Below, in pieces: positions 1-8,781 of a stretch of 64,000 bases of DNA. The translations under genes were made by a program, and so were the position numbers. Position 1 is the stretch's first letter, and every line of letters begins with the position of its first letter. The DNA is taken from NCBI RefSeq assembly GCF_039541915.1, contig NZ_BAABHD010000021.1, positions 124,001 to 188,000 on the forward strand, in the 5' to 3' direction. The stretch is from Nibrella saemangeumensis. GTDB lineage: Bacteria > Bacteroidota > Bacteroidia > Cytophagales > Spirosomataceae. The notes under the pieces are model-generated. The model was not told the origin of the DNA. It did no database searches and worked only from the letters and a program-made list of their open reading frames with translations.

Positions 1-1011
1 AACCGCCCAGCCGGCCTGTTCCCTCCTGTTGTTTTTATCGACGAAATCCACCGCTTCAACAAGGGTCAGCAGGATGCGTTGCTGGGTGCTGTGGAGAAGG
101 GACAAATTACCCTGATCGGGGCTACCACCGAAAATCCATCGTTTGAGGTAAACTCGGCCCTGCTGTCACGCTGTCAGGTCTACGTGCTGGAATCACTCAG
201 CCGCGACGAACTGGTGCAAGTGGTAAACCGTGCGCTGGAGAAGGATACCTACCTTAGTCAAAAGAAGATTCGGGTCGAGTCGTACGATGCACTGCTACGG
301 CTGTCGGGTGGAGACGGTCGCAAACTGCTGAACCTGCTGGAACTGGTTGCCTCCTCGCACTTCAGCGATGAGGAACTGGTCATCACCGACGACCTGGTCA
401 CCGAGGTAGCGCAGCAAAACATTGCCCGCTACGATAAATCCGGTGAGCAGCACTACGACATCATCTCCGCCTTTATTAAATCCCTGCGCGGCTCTGACCC
501 CAATGCGGCTCTGTACTGGATGGCCCGGATGATTAATGCCGGTGAAGATCCGGAGTTCATCGCCCGGCGTATGCTGATTCTGGCCTCAGAAGATATTGGC
601 AACGCCAATCCAACGGCGCTTATTATGGCGCAGAACGCCATGCAGGCCGTCCGGATGATTGGCTATCCGGAGTCGCGCATTATCCTGTCGCAGGTAGCCG
701 TTTATCTGGCAACGTCTTCCAAGAGTAACGCCAGCTATGTAGCCATCAACGACGCCATGGAACTGGCGGAAAAGACCAGCCACCTGCCCGTGCCGCTGCA
801 CCTGCGTAATGCGCCAACCAAGCTGATGAAACAGATCGGCTACGGCGACAAGTACCAGTACGCCCACGATTTTGCCGGCAACTTTGTCCAACAGAATTTC
901 ATGCCCGAAGAGCTAAAAGGCCAAAAGCTCTATGATCCCGGCCAGAACGCCCGCGAAGCCGAAATCAGAAAGAACCTACAGAAGTGGTGGGGCGAGTGGT
1001 ACGACTATTAA
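1..1011 (+). CDS. rarA: Replication-associated recombination protein A (RarA/MgsA), 3' part
   Basis: AAA+ ATPase of the RarA/MgsA/WRNIP1 family, which acts at stalled replication forks. The gene begins before the window; 336 residues are visible and the frame is open from base 1. The first visible residues carry the Walker B motif (VVFIDEIHRFN), followed by the sensor segment LIGATTENPSFEVNSALLSR and the C-terminal oligomerisation domain (DPNAALYWMARM, RRMLILASEDIGNANP) that is diagnostic of RarA. The missing N-terminus should hold Walker A. The gene converges on argC and their stop codons overlap by 4 nt (TTAA at 1008-1011), leaving no room for a separate terminator. Confidence 0.95.
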   Translation, partial: NRPAGLFPPVVFIDEIHRFNKGQQDALLGAVEKGQITLIGATTENPSFEVNSALLSRCQVYVLESLSRDELVQVVNRALEKDTYLSQKKIRVESYDALLRLSGGDGRKLLNLLELVASSHFSDEELVITDDLVTEVAQQNIARYDKSGEQHYDIISAFIKSLRGSDPNAALYWMARMINAGEDPEFIARRMLILASEDIGNANPTALIMAQNAMQAVRMIGYPESRIILSQVAVYLATSSKSNASYVAINDAMELAEKTSHLPVPLHLRNAPTKLMKQIGYGDKYQYAHDFAGNFVQQNFMPEELKGQKLYDPGQNAREAEIRKNLQKWWGEWYDY

Positions 1012-1994
1012 AACCCTACCGACTTCAGTCGCAACCCCGTGTCTTCCGGTAAACCAAAAATCAGGTTCATGTTCTGAACCGCCTGGCCAGAAGCTCCTTT
1101 CGTCAGGTTGTCGATGGCGCTGGTGATGAGCAACTGACCGTCGTGCTTTTCCAGGTGAATCAGGCATTTGTTGGTATTGACCACCTGCTTCAGGTCAATG
1201 GGTGCGTCGCTGACGTGGGTAAACGGATGGGCTGCATAGTACTCATGGTACAACGCTTTAGCCTCTTCGCGGCTACCGGTGAACGTGGTGTATACATTGG
1301 CCATAATACCCCGCGTATAGTCACCCCGGTACGGCACAAAGTTGATGGCGTTGTCGAACCCGGTCTGCAAGGCCGCAACGCTCTGCCGGATTTCTTTCAG
1401 GTGCTGGTGCGTAAAGGCCTTGTAGATCGAGATATTGTTGTTGCGCCAGGTAAAGTGCGTGGTCGGGCTCAGGGCCTGCCCGGCTCCGGTTGAGCCCGTA
1501 ATGGCGCTGACATGAACGTCGTCCTGCAGCAAACCGGCGTTGGCCAACGGCAGCAAGGCAAGCTCGATACTGGTGGCAAAGCAGCCTGGGTTGGCAATCC
1601 TGTTGGCGGGTTGGATTCGCTCCCGCTGGAGTTCGGGCAAGCCATAAACAAAGCCGTTTGACTCGTCGCGGAAGTCGGTGCTGAGGTCGATTACCTTTAC
1701 GGTGTCCGGCACCGGGTTCTCCGCCAGAAACTTAGCGGATTCGCCATGACCGGAGCACAGGAAGATCACGTTCAGGTCCGGCTGGGCCAGCAGCGCAGCT
1801 GGCTCATCGCCGGAGAACAGCAGGTCGGTATCGCCGAGCAAATCTGTATGGGTATTGTACACCGGTTTACCCGCCTGGCTCTTACTATGGACAAACGCAA
1901 GGCGGGCGTTGGGATGATTAATCAGTATTCGTAACAATTCACCGCCTGTATAGCCGGCTCCGCCAATGATGCCGATGTTTATGGTATTAGTCAT
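1008..1994 (-). CDS. argC: N-acetyl-gamma-glutamyl-phosphate reductase
   Basis: NADPH-dependent reduction of N-acyl-glutamyl-5-phosphate to the semialdehyde, a step of arginine synthesis. The N-terminal nucleotide-binding loop is GIIGGAGYTGGELLRIL and the catalytic cysteine is in NPGCFATSIELALLPL. The start at 1994 gives a 328-residue protein, normal for the family; an upstream in-frame start would add eight residues before the conserved MTNTINIGIIGG and is less likely. The ATG lies inside the end of the glycosyltransferase gene (8-nt overlap, ATGACTAA), so the two are probably translationally coupled. It is the last gene of the minus-strand arginine cluster. Confidence 0.95.
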   Translation of the reverse strand: MTNTINIGIIGGAGYTGGELLRILINHPNARLAFVHSKSQAGKPVYNTHTDLLGDTDLLFSGDEPAALLAQPDLNVIFLCSGHGESAKFLAENPVPDTVKVIDLSTDFRDESNGFVYGLPELQRERIQPANRIANPGCFATSIELALLPLANAGLLQDDVHVSAITGSTGAGQALSPTTHFTWRNNNISIYKAFTHQHLKEIRQSVAALQTGFDNAINFVPYRGDYTRGIMANVYTTFTGSREEAKALYHEYYAAHPFTHVSDAPIDLKQVVNTNKCLIHLEKHDGQLLITSAIDNLTKGASGQAVQNMNLIFGLPEDTGLRLKSVGF

Positions 1995-3267
1995 TGGAAA
2001 TTCGTTTGTACAAATCAATATGTTGTGCCGTGTGTTTCTCCCAGGAGAACAACCGGGCCTGTTCCAGCGCCCGGACCGCCAGTTCCTGACGCCGGGTATC
2101 CGACTGCACCAGCGTCAGCATAGCCTGGCACAAGGTATCCTGATCCGTAGGCGCAACCTGAATGGCCGCATCGCCGACTACTTCCGGCAACGAGGATACA
2201 TTGGACGTAATGACCGGCAAGCCGCACTGCATAGCTTCTAATGGTGGTAAGCCAAACCCTTCGTACAGCGACGGGTACACAAACGCTACCGCTCCCGCGT
2301 AGATGGGTGCCAGGTCTTCGTCGGGCACAAATCCGGTAAAGACAATCCGCGACTGAATAGCCGCATTCCGGCTTAACTCGCTGGTAATCTTATCAAACTT
2401 CCAGCCTTTAGTCCCGACCAGCACCAGCGTTACCTCCCCCGGAATAGACTTTTCCTCAATCAGTCGACTAAAGCACCGAATCAGATGGTCGATGTTTTTG
2501 CGGGGTTCCAGCGTTGCCAGACTAAGCAGATAAGGGCCTTCGCCTAACTTGTATTTTGCCCGGACCGCCTGCTTGCGCGATGCGTCGTTCACCGGATAGA
2601 ACAACGAAGGCGCAGCTGCCAGATGAATGGGCACTACCCGTTCCGGATGGATATGGGGGTAGTAATTGCATAAATCCTCTTTGGTGGCTTCCGAAATGGT
2701 TACCACCCAGCCGTCGGGCGGAATGGCACCAATGGCGCGTTTGACCGAATCTTCACCCGACAAAAACCATTCGGGATGGATAATGGGAATCAGGTCGCTC
2801 ACGGTTTGTACCTTATGCACCCTGGGCATTCGGCTGATGGCTTCGGGGATGGCGTAAAAGGGGGCATGATAGATCGTGCCATTCGGCAGCTCGATCCCGT
2901 TGAAATCAGCCTGTTCAGCCCTGAGCCGCTTTCGGCTCTGGTAAAACAGATACCGGATTGCTTTTGTCGGCAGGCTGCTTCGCCCGAACGGACGAAGCAG
3001 CCCGTTTTCAACACCCGCCCAAAACTGATCCCCGGACCGATTAACAAAAGGAACAGCCTTATTTGGGTAAGCATCCTGAGCGTACCGCATTGTCTCTGCC
3101 AAATGACTGGGAGCTGCTAAGGACAACTGTACCTCTGGTGAATCCAGCAGCCCGGCAAGCAAATAGTCGACAATACGGCCGATTCCGGTTTTCGACTTGT
3201 TATAGTAATATCCCATGCCCTGGGTACTGGCATCAATTACTACCGACAGTGGCTTTGTTTCTGGCAA
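1987..3267 (-). CDS. GT4-type glycosyltransferase inside the arginine cluster
   Basis: Retaining glycosyltransferase with the GT-B fold (family 4, glycos_transf_1). The C-terminal half shows the nucleotide-sugar site: LATLEPRKNIDHLI, GFVPDEDLAPIYAGA, and the E-x7-E type motif in PSLYEGFGLPPLEAMQCG, then VITSNVSSLPEVVGDAA. The N-terminal half (VQTVSDLIPIIHPEWF) resembles mannosyl- or rhamnosyl-transferases of polysaccharide synthesis; substrate unknown. No ATG fits the N-terminal strand, and the best start is TTG at 3267, 20 nt after the argG stop. It sits between argG and argC and overlaps argC by 8 nt, so it is co-transcribed with arginine genes although no role in arginine synthesis is known for this family. 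Confidence 0.9.
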   Translation of the reverse strand: MPETKPLSVVIDASTQGMGYYYNKSKTGIGRIVDYLLAGLLDSPEVQLSLAAPSHLAETMRYAQDAYPNKAVPFVNRSGDQFWAGVENGLLRPFGRSSLPTKAIRYLFYQSRKRLRAEQADFNGIELPNGTIYHAPFYAIPEAISRMPRVHKVQTVSDLIPIIHPEWFLSGEDSVKRAIGAIPPDGWVVTISEATKEDLCNYYPHIHPERVVPIHLAAAPSLFYPVNDASRKQAVRAKYKLGEGPYLLSLATLEPRKNIDHLIRCFSRLIEEKSIPGEVTLVLVGTKGWKFDKITSELSRNAAIQSRIVFTGFVPDEDLAPIYAGAVAFVYPSLYEGFGLPPLEAMQCGLPVITSNVSSLPEVVGDAAIQVAPTDQDTLCQAMLTLVQSDTRRQELAVRALEQARLFSWEKHTAQHIDLYKRISND

Positions 3268-3287
3268 TTCGTTACAGTTAGGGGTGA

Positions 3288-4508
3288 TTACTCGGCAGCG
3301 TTGTTTTTACCCTCGGCAAGTTCCTTTACCTTTTCGTAAATCATTACCTGATTGGACATCACTTTCGAGAAACCGCGCACATCATCTCCTGTCCAGGCGT
3401 TGTTCATTTCGCCATAGCTGCCAAACACGGAGGACATCAGGTCGTACGGTGATTCAATACCCAACACGGTAAAGCGATACGGAGCCAGTTGCACATGCAC
3501 CTGGCCGGTTACGTGTGCCTGAGTTTCAGTCAGAAACGTTTCGATATTCCGCATCACCGGATCAATAAACTGGCCTTCGTGGAGCATGGTACCGTACCAG
3601 TTAGCCAGTTGGTCTTTCCAGTACAGTTGCCATTTGGTCAGCACGTGTTTTTCGAGGGTATGGTGCGCTTTGATGATAATCAGTGGAGCCGGCGCTTCGA
3701 AACCCACGCGACCCTTGATCCCAATGATGGTATCGCCCACGTGAATGTCACGCCCGATACCAAACGGTCCCGCCAGTTCCGTGAGTTGCTTGATAGCATC
3801 GACCGGATTAGCAACCTTTTCGTCACCGATGCCTTTCAGCTCACCTTCTTCAAAGTGAAGCGTAATGGTTTCTGGTTCACTTTTAGTCACCTGCGTCGGC
3901 CATGCCGGTTCGGGCAGGTAGCCGTTGGATGTCAATGTTTCTTTGCCACCAACGGAGGTGCCCCAAAGCCCTTTGTTGATGGAGTAAGCCGCTTTGTGCC
4001 ACTCCTGGTCAACGCCTTTGGCTTTCAGATAGTCTATCTCGGCTTCGCGTGACAGCCGCAGATCCCGGATGGGCGTAATAATTTCGGCCTGAGGCAAAAT
4101 GATCCGGAAGGCCATATCGAACCGCACCTGGTCGTTGCCGGCCCCGGTGCTGCCGTGAGCAATGGCGCGGGCTCCGATGGTGCGGGCATATTCGCCAACG
4201 GCTACGGCCTGAAAGATACGTTCGGCGCTCACCGACAGCGGATAGGTGTTATACTTCAGCACATTGCCGAATACCAGGTATTTCAGGCACTGCTGGTAAT
4301 AATCGTCGGTTTTGGAGATGGTGGCGTGGTGGGCGACGCCCAGGGAGTAAGCGCGCTCTTCGATCGCCTTCAACTCGGCATCTGAAAAGCCCCCGGTATC
4401 CACCAATACCGAATGCACTTCATACCCCTTATCTTCTGACAGGTATTTTACACAAAACGAGGTATCCAGACCTCCACTGAACGCCAATACTACTTTTTGC
4501 TGGGCCAT
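3288..4508 (-). CDS. argG: Argininosuccinate synthase
   Basis: Joins citrulline and aspartate with ATP to argininosuccinate in the cytoplasm. The PP-loop ATPase motif AFSGGLDTS lies at residues 9-17, and family blocks ARAIAHGSTGAGNDQVRF and GRVGFEAPAP follow. The 406 residues match the family. The ATG at 4508 is clear. A hairpin with a T-run (4564-4597) separates it from the upstream acyltransferase, so argG probably has its own promoter or is controlled by readthrough. Downstream come the glycosyltransferase and argC. Confidence 0.96.
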   Translation of the reverse strand: MAQQKVVLAFSGGLDTSFCVKYLSEDKGYEVHSVLVDTGGFSDAELKAIEERAYSLGVAHHATISKTDDYYQQCLKYLVFGNVLKYNTYPLSVSAERIFQAVAVGEYARTIGARAIAHGSTGAGNDQVRFDMAFRIILPQAEIITPIRDLRLSREAEIDYLKAKGVDQEWHKAAYSINKGLWGTSVGGKETLTSNGYLPEPAWPTQVTKSEPETITLHFEEGELKGIGDEKVANPVDAIKQLTELAGPFGIGRDIHVGDTIIGIKGRVGFEAPAPLIIIKAHHTLEKHVLTKWQLYWKDQLANWYGTMLHEGQFIDPVMRNIETFLTETQAHVTGQVHVQLAPYRFTVLGIESPYDLMSSVFGSYGEMNNAWTGDDVRGFSKVMSNQVMIYEKVKELAEGKNNAAE

Positions 4509-4563
4509 TTAACGTAAAAGCTCGAATAAGAAATTAAGGTAAAGCGTAATTTTCCTGCAAACA

Positions 4564-4597
4564 TAAAAAATCCCTTCCGACGAACCGCCGAAAGGGA
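4564..4597 (-). terminator. Intrinsic terminator or attenuator between acyltransferase and argG
   Basis: On the minus strand a stem TCCCTT/AAGGGA with an inner CG/CG pair and one internal mismatch is followed directly by a run of six T. It lies after the acyltransferase stop and about 55 nt before the argG ATG, so it can end the first transcript or attenuate argG. Confidence 0.65.
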
Positions 4598-4648
4598 CTT
4601 GATTATCAATCCAAAATACCAATTCAGACAACAATCACCCAGGCAGTC

Positions 4649-5353
4649 TCAGACGGTTTCCAGTTCCCGCTCCGACTTCCTGGAACGCTGACGGTCCTGA
4701 ATCCGCAGCAGTATTCGCTGCTTCAGGCGCATCCAGCGCTCATATAGATTAGACTCCTTGAGAAAATTCCATTTCTCCTTCTTCTCGGTCTTCTTTTTCT
4801 CCTCAGGATCGTACAACATCCCTGTGCAAAGGCAATGTTTGCGATTGGTCCGGGTGAGCACATCGTAGTTCACGCAGCTTGAACAACCCTTCCAGAACGC
4901 GTCGTCGGCCGGCAGTTCGCTGAGCGTAACCGGCTCATAACCCAGATCGGAGTTAATTTTCATAACCGCCAGACTGGTCGTCAAGCCTATGATTTTAGCG
5001 TTCGGGTATTTGGTACGTGACAGCTCAAAAGCTTTCGCCTTGATGCGGGTGGCAATGCCACTCTTCCGGTGGTCCGGGTGAACAATCAGCCCAGAGTTTG
5101 CCACGAATTTACCATGCTCCCAGGTTTCGATATAACAGAAACCCACCCACTCGCCGGCTGTTGTTATCGCAATAATTGCTTTCCCCTCCAGCATTTTCTC
5201 CATCAGGTAAATCGGCGAACGCTTGGCGATACCGGTGCCCCGGGCCTTGGCGCTCTGCTCCATTTCCTTACAGATAGTGTCGGCCAGCCGCAGATGGTTT
5301 TCGTTTGCTACCTGAACTATATATTGGTCGTTTACTACTTCTTGTGTAATCAT
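4649..5353 (-). CDS. GNAT-family N-acyltransferase at the head of the arginine cluster
   Basis: The first about 150 residues form a GNAT fold; the acyl-CoA pyrophosphate loop is visible in GLIVHPDHRKSGIATRI. Bacteroidota commonly carry such a gene next to argG, and it is a candidate for the missing N-acylglutamate synthase step; that role is inferred here from position. Unusual parts follow the fold: a cysteine group (CSSC, then CLC about 17 residues later) that could bind zinc, and a strongly basic tail (EKKKTEKKEKW, RQRSRKSERE). ATG at 5353. A terminator-like hairpin follows the stop. Confidence 0.85.
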   Translation of the reverse strand: MITQEVVNDQYIVQVANENHLRLADTICKEMEQSAKARGTGIAKRSPIYLMEKMLEGKAIIAITTAGEWVGFCYIETWEHGKFVANSGLIVHPDHRKSGIATRIKAKAFELSRTKYPNAKIIGLTTSLAVMKINSDLGYEPVTLSELPADDAFWKGCSSCVNYDVLTRTNRKHCLCTGMLYDPEEKKKTEKKEKWNFLKESNLYERWMRLKQRILLRIQDRQRSRKSERELETV

Positions 5354-5764
5354 CGTCGTTTATTGAGAAACGAGTATCACGATTAGACGTTTAACTCAAA
5401 CGGAGACGTTTTGATCCGCGTTGTTTAAATGAGAAAGTTGATAAGAGAATCAGGTACCAGCGAGAAAGTTTTGCCCCGTAGGCAAAAAAGATTATATGGT
5501 CCTTTCGGACCTAAACCGAAATGGCGTAGTGTGATAGAAGGTCGGTATGTAAACTTGATAGGCCATTTTATCGGTTTACCACAGGCATGTTTTCGTTGAA
5601 AACGGTGGCAATGTTAGGTAAATTGCCCGACCTGTGCAATGATAAAACATGATTTTTTTGGAATAGTTCAAGGCTTTTCTTTTTATTTTCTGTCCGGTAA
5701 TCCCTTGTAACTAACCTCGTTTTTTTATATAAATTTGTCTAAGTAAGTATTCAGTCCACTATTC
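5354..5764. other. 411-nt divergent intergenic region rich in hairpins
   Basis: No gene is seen between the divergent acyltransferase and aat. The region holds a series of inverted repeats: TTTTGCC/GGCAAAA (5469-5487), GGTCC/GGACC with a TTTC loop (5498-5511), TAAACCGA plus AATGGC against GCCATT plus TCGGTTTA (5512-5578, 3-nt bulge, 36-nt loop) and GTTTTC/GAAAAC (5589-5603). On the minus strand these would lie in a leader of the arginine cluster. No Rfam family is recognised by eye. Confidence 0.5.
5730..5737 (+). promoter_or_regulatory. Candidate -7 element of the aat promoter
   Basis: TAAATTTG matches the Bacteroidota -7 consensus TAnnTTTG and has a TTG 22 nt upstream (5705-5707). It would give a leader of about 20 nt before the aat ATG. 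Confidence 0.5.
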
Positions 5765-6394
5765 ATGAACAAGCTCACCGCCGACGACCTCATATATGGC
5801 TACATAAACGGTATCTTTCCGATGGCCGATGCTGACGGTACGCTGTATTGGTATTCGCCGGACCCCAGAGCTATAATTCCAATTGATACGTACAGGCCCT
5901 CCCGTTCGCTGCGTCCGGTTTTGAACAAAAAAGAGTTTGAAATCCGGGTTAACTCCGAATTCAGCCAGGTAATGCGCTACTGTGCAGCCCCCCGCAGCTA
6001 CGGCGACAGCACCTGGATATCTGACGAAATCATTACTGCCTATACCGAGTTGCACCGGATGGGCCTTGCCCACAGCATTGAAGCCTACCAGGATAACCGG
6101 CTGGTTGGTGGGTTATATGGTGTGGCTTTAGGCTCGGCTTTTTTCGGGGAATCCATGTTCCACCTGGTCAGCAATGCGTCAAAGGTAGCGTTCCACTACC
6201 TGATGGTTATGCTGCAGGAAAACCAGTTTGAGCTCCTCGACACGCAGTTTATCAACGACAATGTCAAGCGGTTCGGAGCCATTGAAATCCCCAAAGGAGA
6301 CTACCTGAAACGGCTTAAGCAGGCCCTGCGCCGGAAATCCCGCTTTACGGAGCCCGTACTGGAACACCTGTTCAAGCACCAGCCGAACGATTAA
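5765..6394 (+). CDS. aat: Leucyl/phenylalanyl-tRNA--protein transferase
   Basis: Adds Leu or Phe from aminoacyl-tRNA to proteins with N-terminal Arg or Lys, marking them for ClpS/ClpAP degradation (N-degron pathway). Family blocks are clear: GYINGIFPMAD near the start, YWYSPDPRAIIP, and GLYGVALGSAFFGESMFH, which lines the substrate pocket, then LLDTQF. At 209 residues it is slightly shorter than the E. coli enzyme, as usual for Bacteroidota. It is followed after 83 nt by proB, which appears to have its own promoter. Confidence 0.95.
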   Translation: MNKLTADDLIYGYINGIFPMADADGTLYWYSPDPRAIIPIDTYRPSRSLRPVLNKKEFEIRVNSEFSQVMRYCAAPRSYGDSTWISDEIITAYTELHRMGLAHSIEAYQDNRLVGGLYGVALGSAFFGESMFHLVSNASKVAFHYLMVMLQENQFELLDTQFINDNVKRFGAIEIPKGDYLKRLKQALRRKSRFTEPVLEHLFKHQPND

Positions 6395-6464
6395 ATCCGC
6401 CGAGTCTCTCTACAAAGCTGTGTTTTTGCGCGAACAGGTAGGGGCATAAACCGGCTAAACCGCG

Positions 6465-6472
6465 TACCTTTG
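6465..6472 (+). promoter_or_regulatory. -7 element immediately before the proB start codon
   Basis: TACCTTTG is a perfect match to TAnnTTTG and ends only 5 nt before the proB ATG. Transcription would then begin at or next to the start codon, giving a nearly leaderless mRNA. No clear -33 TTTG was found at the usual distance. Confidence 0.45.
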
Positions 6473-6477
6473 CGGGC

Positions 6478-7512
6478 ATGACAAAGCCCATTTTGGTCAT
6501 TAAGTTTGGGACAGCGTCCATTACCAAACCCACCGGCGAACTTAACGAGACGGTCATTGCCGACATTGCCCGGCAGGTGGCCAGCCTGCATCCGCATTAC
6601 CGGATTGTTCTGGTTTCATCAGGGGCCGTAGGGGCCGGCAAATCGTTTATTCATAACTACCGGGGTGATATCACCCAGCGCAAAGCAGCCGCTGCCATCG
6701 GTAACCCACTCCTGCTCAGCGTATACAGCCGTTACTTTTCGGCCTACCAGATTCCGGTTGCCCAGAGCCTCTGCGAGCGCCATCACTTTGCCGATCGTAA
6801 CCAGTTTCTGCAACTCAAGCAGACCTACGAAGAACTCTGGAACAATGGCATTATTCCTATAGCCAACGAGAATGACGTGGTTAGCAGCCGGGAGCTGAAG
6901 TTTTCGGATAATGACGAACTGGCCACGCTGATCGCGGTAGGGTTCAAGGCCGACCTGATGATGCTGTGCACTTCGGTAGGAGGCCTGCTCGACAACGATG
7001 GTCAGATTATCCGCCAGGTTACCGAACTCTCTCAGGAGGTATTCGGCGTTGTCCGAACCGATAAGTCCTCGCTGGGACTAGGCGGAATGAGTTCCAAGCT
7101 GACGTTTGCCAAACTGGCTACACGGATGGGTATCCGGGTGGTCATTTTCGGCCTGAACGAACCCGACGGCATTGTCCGGGCGCTGAACGGCGAAATGGGT
7201 ACCTTCTTTACCGCCCATACCAGTTCACTCTCGGCCCGTAACCGGTGGCTGGGCAGCGGTAGCCTGGTTACCGGTCGCCTGCAGATTGATGCAGGGGCGG
7301 TAAAAGCCTTACAGCGCCGGAGCAGCCTGCTGGCAGTGGGTGTACGGGCCATAATGGGTGAGTTTGACACAGGAGAAGTTGTCGAAATCCTTGATACCGA
7401 ACAGACCGTTGTTGGGGTTGCCAGAGCAAGATTATCCTCAGCCCAGCTAGCGGAGCGACTTAATCAGCAAAATGTAGAGGTGGCAAATGCCAATGATATT
7501 GTACTTTTGTAA
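6478..7512 (+). CDS. proB: Glutamate 5-kinase
   Basis: Phosphorylates glutamate to gamma-glutamyl phosphate, the first step of proline synthesis. The amino-acid kinase domain runs over about residues 1-255 (VIKFGTASIT, VLVSSGAVGAGK, NENDVVS, DNDELATLIA, GGMSSKLTFAKLATRMG). A C-terminal PUA domain follows at about 265-344 (GAVKALQRRSSLLAVGV, GEVVEILD). The full-length 344 residues fit the two-domain form, which is feedback-inhibited by proline in known enzymes. proA begins 12 nt after the stop, so the two form one operon. Confidence 0.96.
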   Translation: MTKPILVIKFGTASITKPTGELNETVIADIARQVASLHPHYRIVLVSSGAVGAGKSFIHNYRGDITQRKAAAAIGNPLLLSVYSRYFSAYQIPVAQSLCERHHFADRNQFLQLKQTYEELWNNGIIPIANENDVVSSRELKFSDNDELATLIAVGFKADLMMLCTSVGGLLDNDGQIIRQVTELSQEVFGVVRTDKSSLGLGGMSSKLTFAKLATRMGIRVVIFGLNEPDGIVRALNGEMGTFFTAHTSSLSARNRWLGSGSLVTGRLQIDAGAVKALQRRSSLLAVGVRAIMGEFDTGEVVEILDTEQTVVGVARARLSSAQLAERLNQQNVEVANANDIVLL

Positions 7513-7524
7513 AGCATACTACTT

Positions 7525-8778
7525 ATGTCTACCGTGATAACGCCCCTGTTACAGCAGACTCAACGGGCTTCAGCCGTTGTCCGGCGGCTGAGCGACAGCC
7601 GGAAAGCCGACCTGCTCAACCGGCTGGCCGACGTACTGACCCAGCATACAGCCCATATTCTGGCCGAGAATCAGAAGGACCTCGACCGGATGCCGGACGA
7701 TGATCCTAAGAAAGACCGTCTGCAACTGACCGAAAGTCGGGTGGCCGGTCTGGCCGCCAGTCTGCGCGATGTAGCCAAACTACCGGACCCGACGGGTGAG
7801 GTGTTACTGGAGCGGACCATTGAGCAGGGCTTATCACTCCGTAAAATAGCTGTGCCGCTGGGTGTGGTAGGCGTTATCTATGAATCGCGGCCAAATGTCA
7901 CGATAGACGTAGCAGCTCTCTGCCTGCGCTCGGGGAACGCCTGCGTCCTGAAAGGCGGCAAAGAAGCCGACCACTCCAACCGATATCTGGTTAAACTGAT
8001 TCAGGGCGTGCTGGAAGAGTTTGGCATACCCAAATCGGCTGTAGCCCTGCTGGCTCCCGACCGGGCCGTAGTGAATGAACTGCTGAAGGCGACTAAATAC
8101 GTCGATATTATTATCCCCAGAGGTTCTGACTCGCTGATCCAGTACGTCCGGCAGCACTCGCTGGTGCCGACCATTGAAACCGGAGCCGGGGTTTGCCATA
8201 CATATGTAGAGAAAACCGCAGACCTGGAAAAGGCGAAAAACATTGTGGTTAATGCCAAAGTGTCGCGGCCATCGGTTTGCAATGCACTGGATTGTCTGTT
8301 AGTTGATGCGGTAATAGCGGAGACATTCCTGCCTGCCCTTAAGGAAGACTTCGAAAAATGGAATGTAGAGGTGTTTGCGGATGAGACCTCAGCTACTATT
8401 CTGAAAAAAGTTGGGTATGCTCACCTGAAACGTGCCCGGCCGGAAGACTATGGCCGCGAGTTTCTTGACTACAAATGCGCGGTAAAGGTTGTTTCCGGCA
8501 TTGATGAAGCTTTGGCACATATTCAGATGTACTCGTCGCGGCATTCGGAGGCCATTGTCTCAAAAAATCAGGCGCTTATCGACCGCTTCCTCAACGAAGT
8601 GGATGCAGCCGCCGTTTACGCCAATGCCTCCACCCGCTTTACCGACGGAGGTATGTTTGGCTTAGGGGCCGAAATCGGTATCTCTACCCAAAAGCTGCAC
8701 GCCCGTGGCCCTTTTGCGCTGGAGAAGCTGGTGACGGAGAAATGGGTGGTTGTGGGTGATGGGCAGGTGAGGTGGTGA
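7525..8778 (+). CDS. proA: Gamma-glutamyl phosphate reductase
   Basis: NADPH-dependent reduction of glutamyl-5-phosphate to glutamate semialdehyde, the second proline step. Member of the aldehyde dehydrogenase superfamily with family blocks IYESRPNVTIDVAALCLRSG, LKGGKEADHSN, the catalytic cysteine in SRPSVCNALDCLLVD, HSEAIVS and FGLGAEIGISTQKLHARGP. 417 residues is the usual length. Second gene of the proBA operon. The stop is 4 nt before an inverted-repeat element that also covers the end of the convergent kinase gene. Confidence 0.96.
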   Translation: MSTVITPLLQQTQRASAVVRRLSDSRKADLLNRLADVLTQHTAHILAENQKDLDRMPDDDPKKDRLQLTESRVAGLAASLRDVAKLPDPTGEVLLERTIEQGLSLRKIAVPLGVVGVIYESRPNVTIDVAALCLRSGNACVLKGGKEADHSNRYLVKLIQGVLEEFGIPKSAVALLAPDRAVVNELLKATKYVDIIIPRGSDSLIQYVRQHSLVPTIETGAGVCHTYVEKTADLEKAKNIVVNAKVSRPSVCNALDCLLVDAVIAETFLPALKEDFEKWNVEVFADETSATILKKVGYAHLKRARPEDYGREFLDYKCAVKVVSGIDEALAHIQMYSSRHSEAIVSKNQALIDRFLNEVDAAAVYANASTRFTDGGMFGLGAEIGISTQKLHARGPFALEKLVTEKWVVVGDGQVRW

Positions 8779-8781
8779 CAA

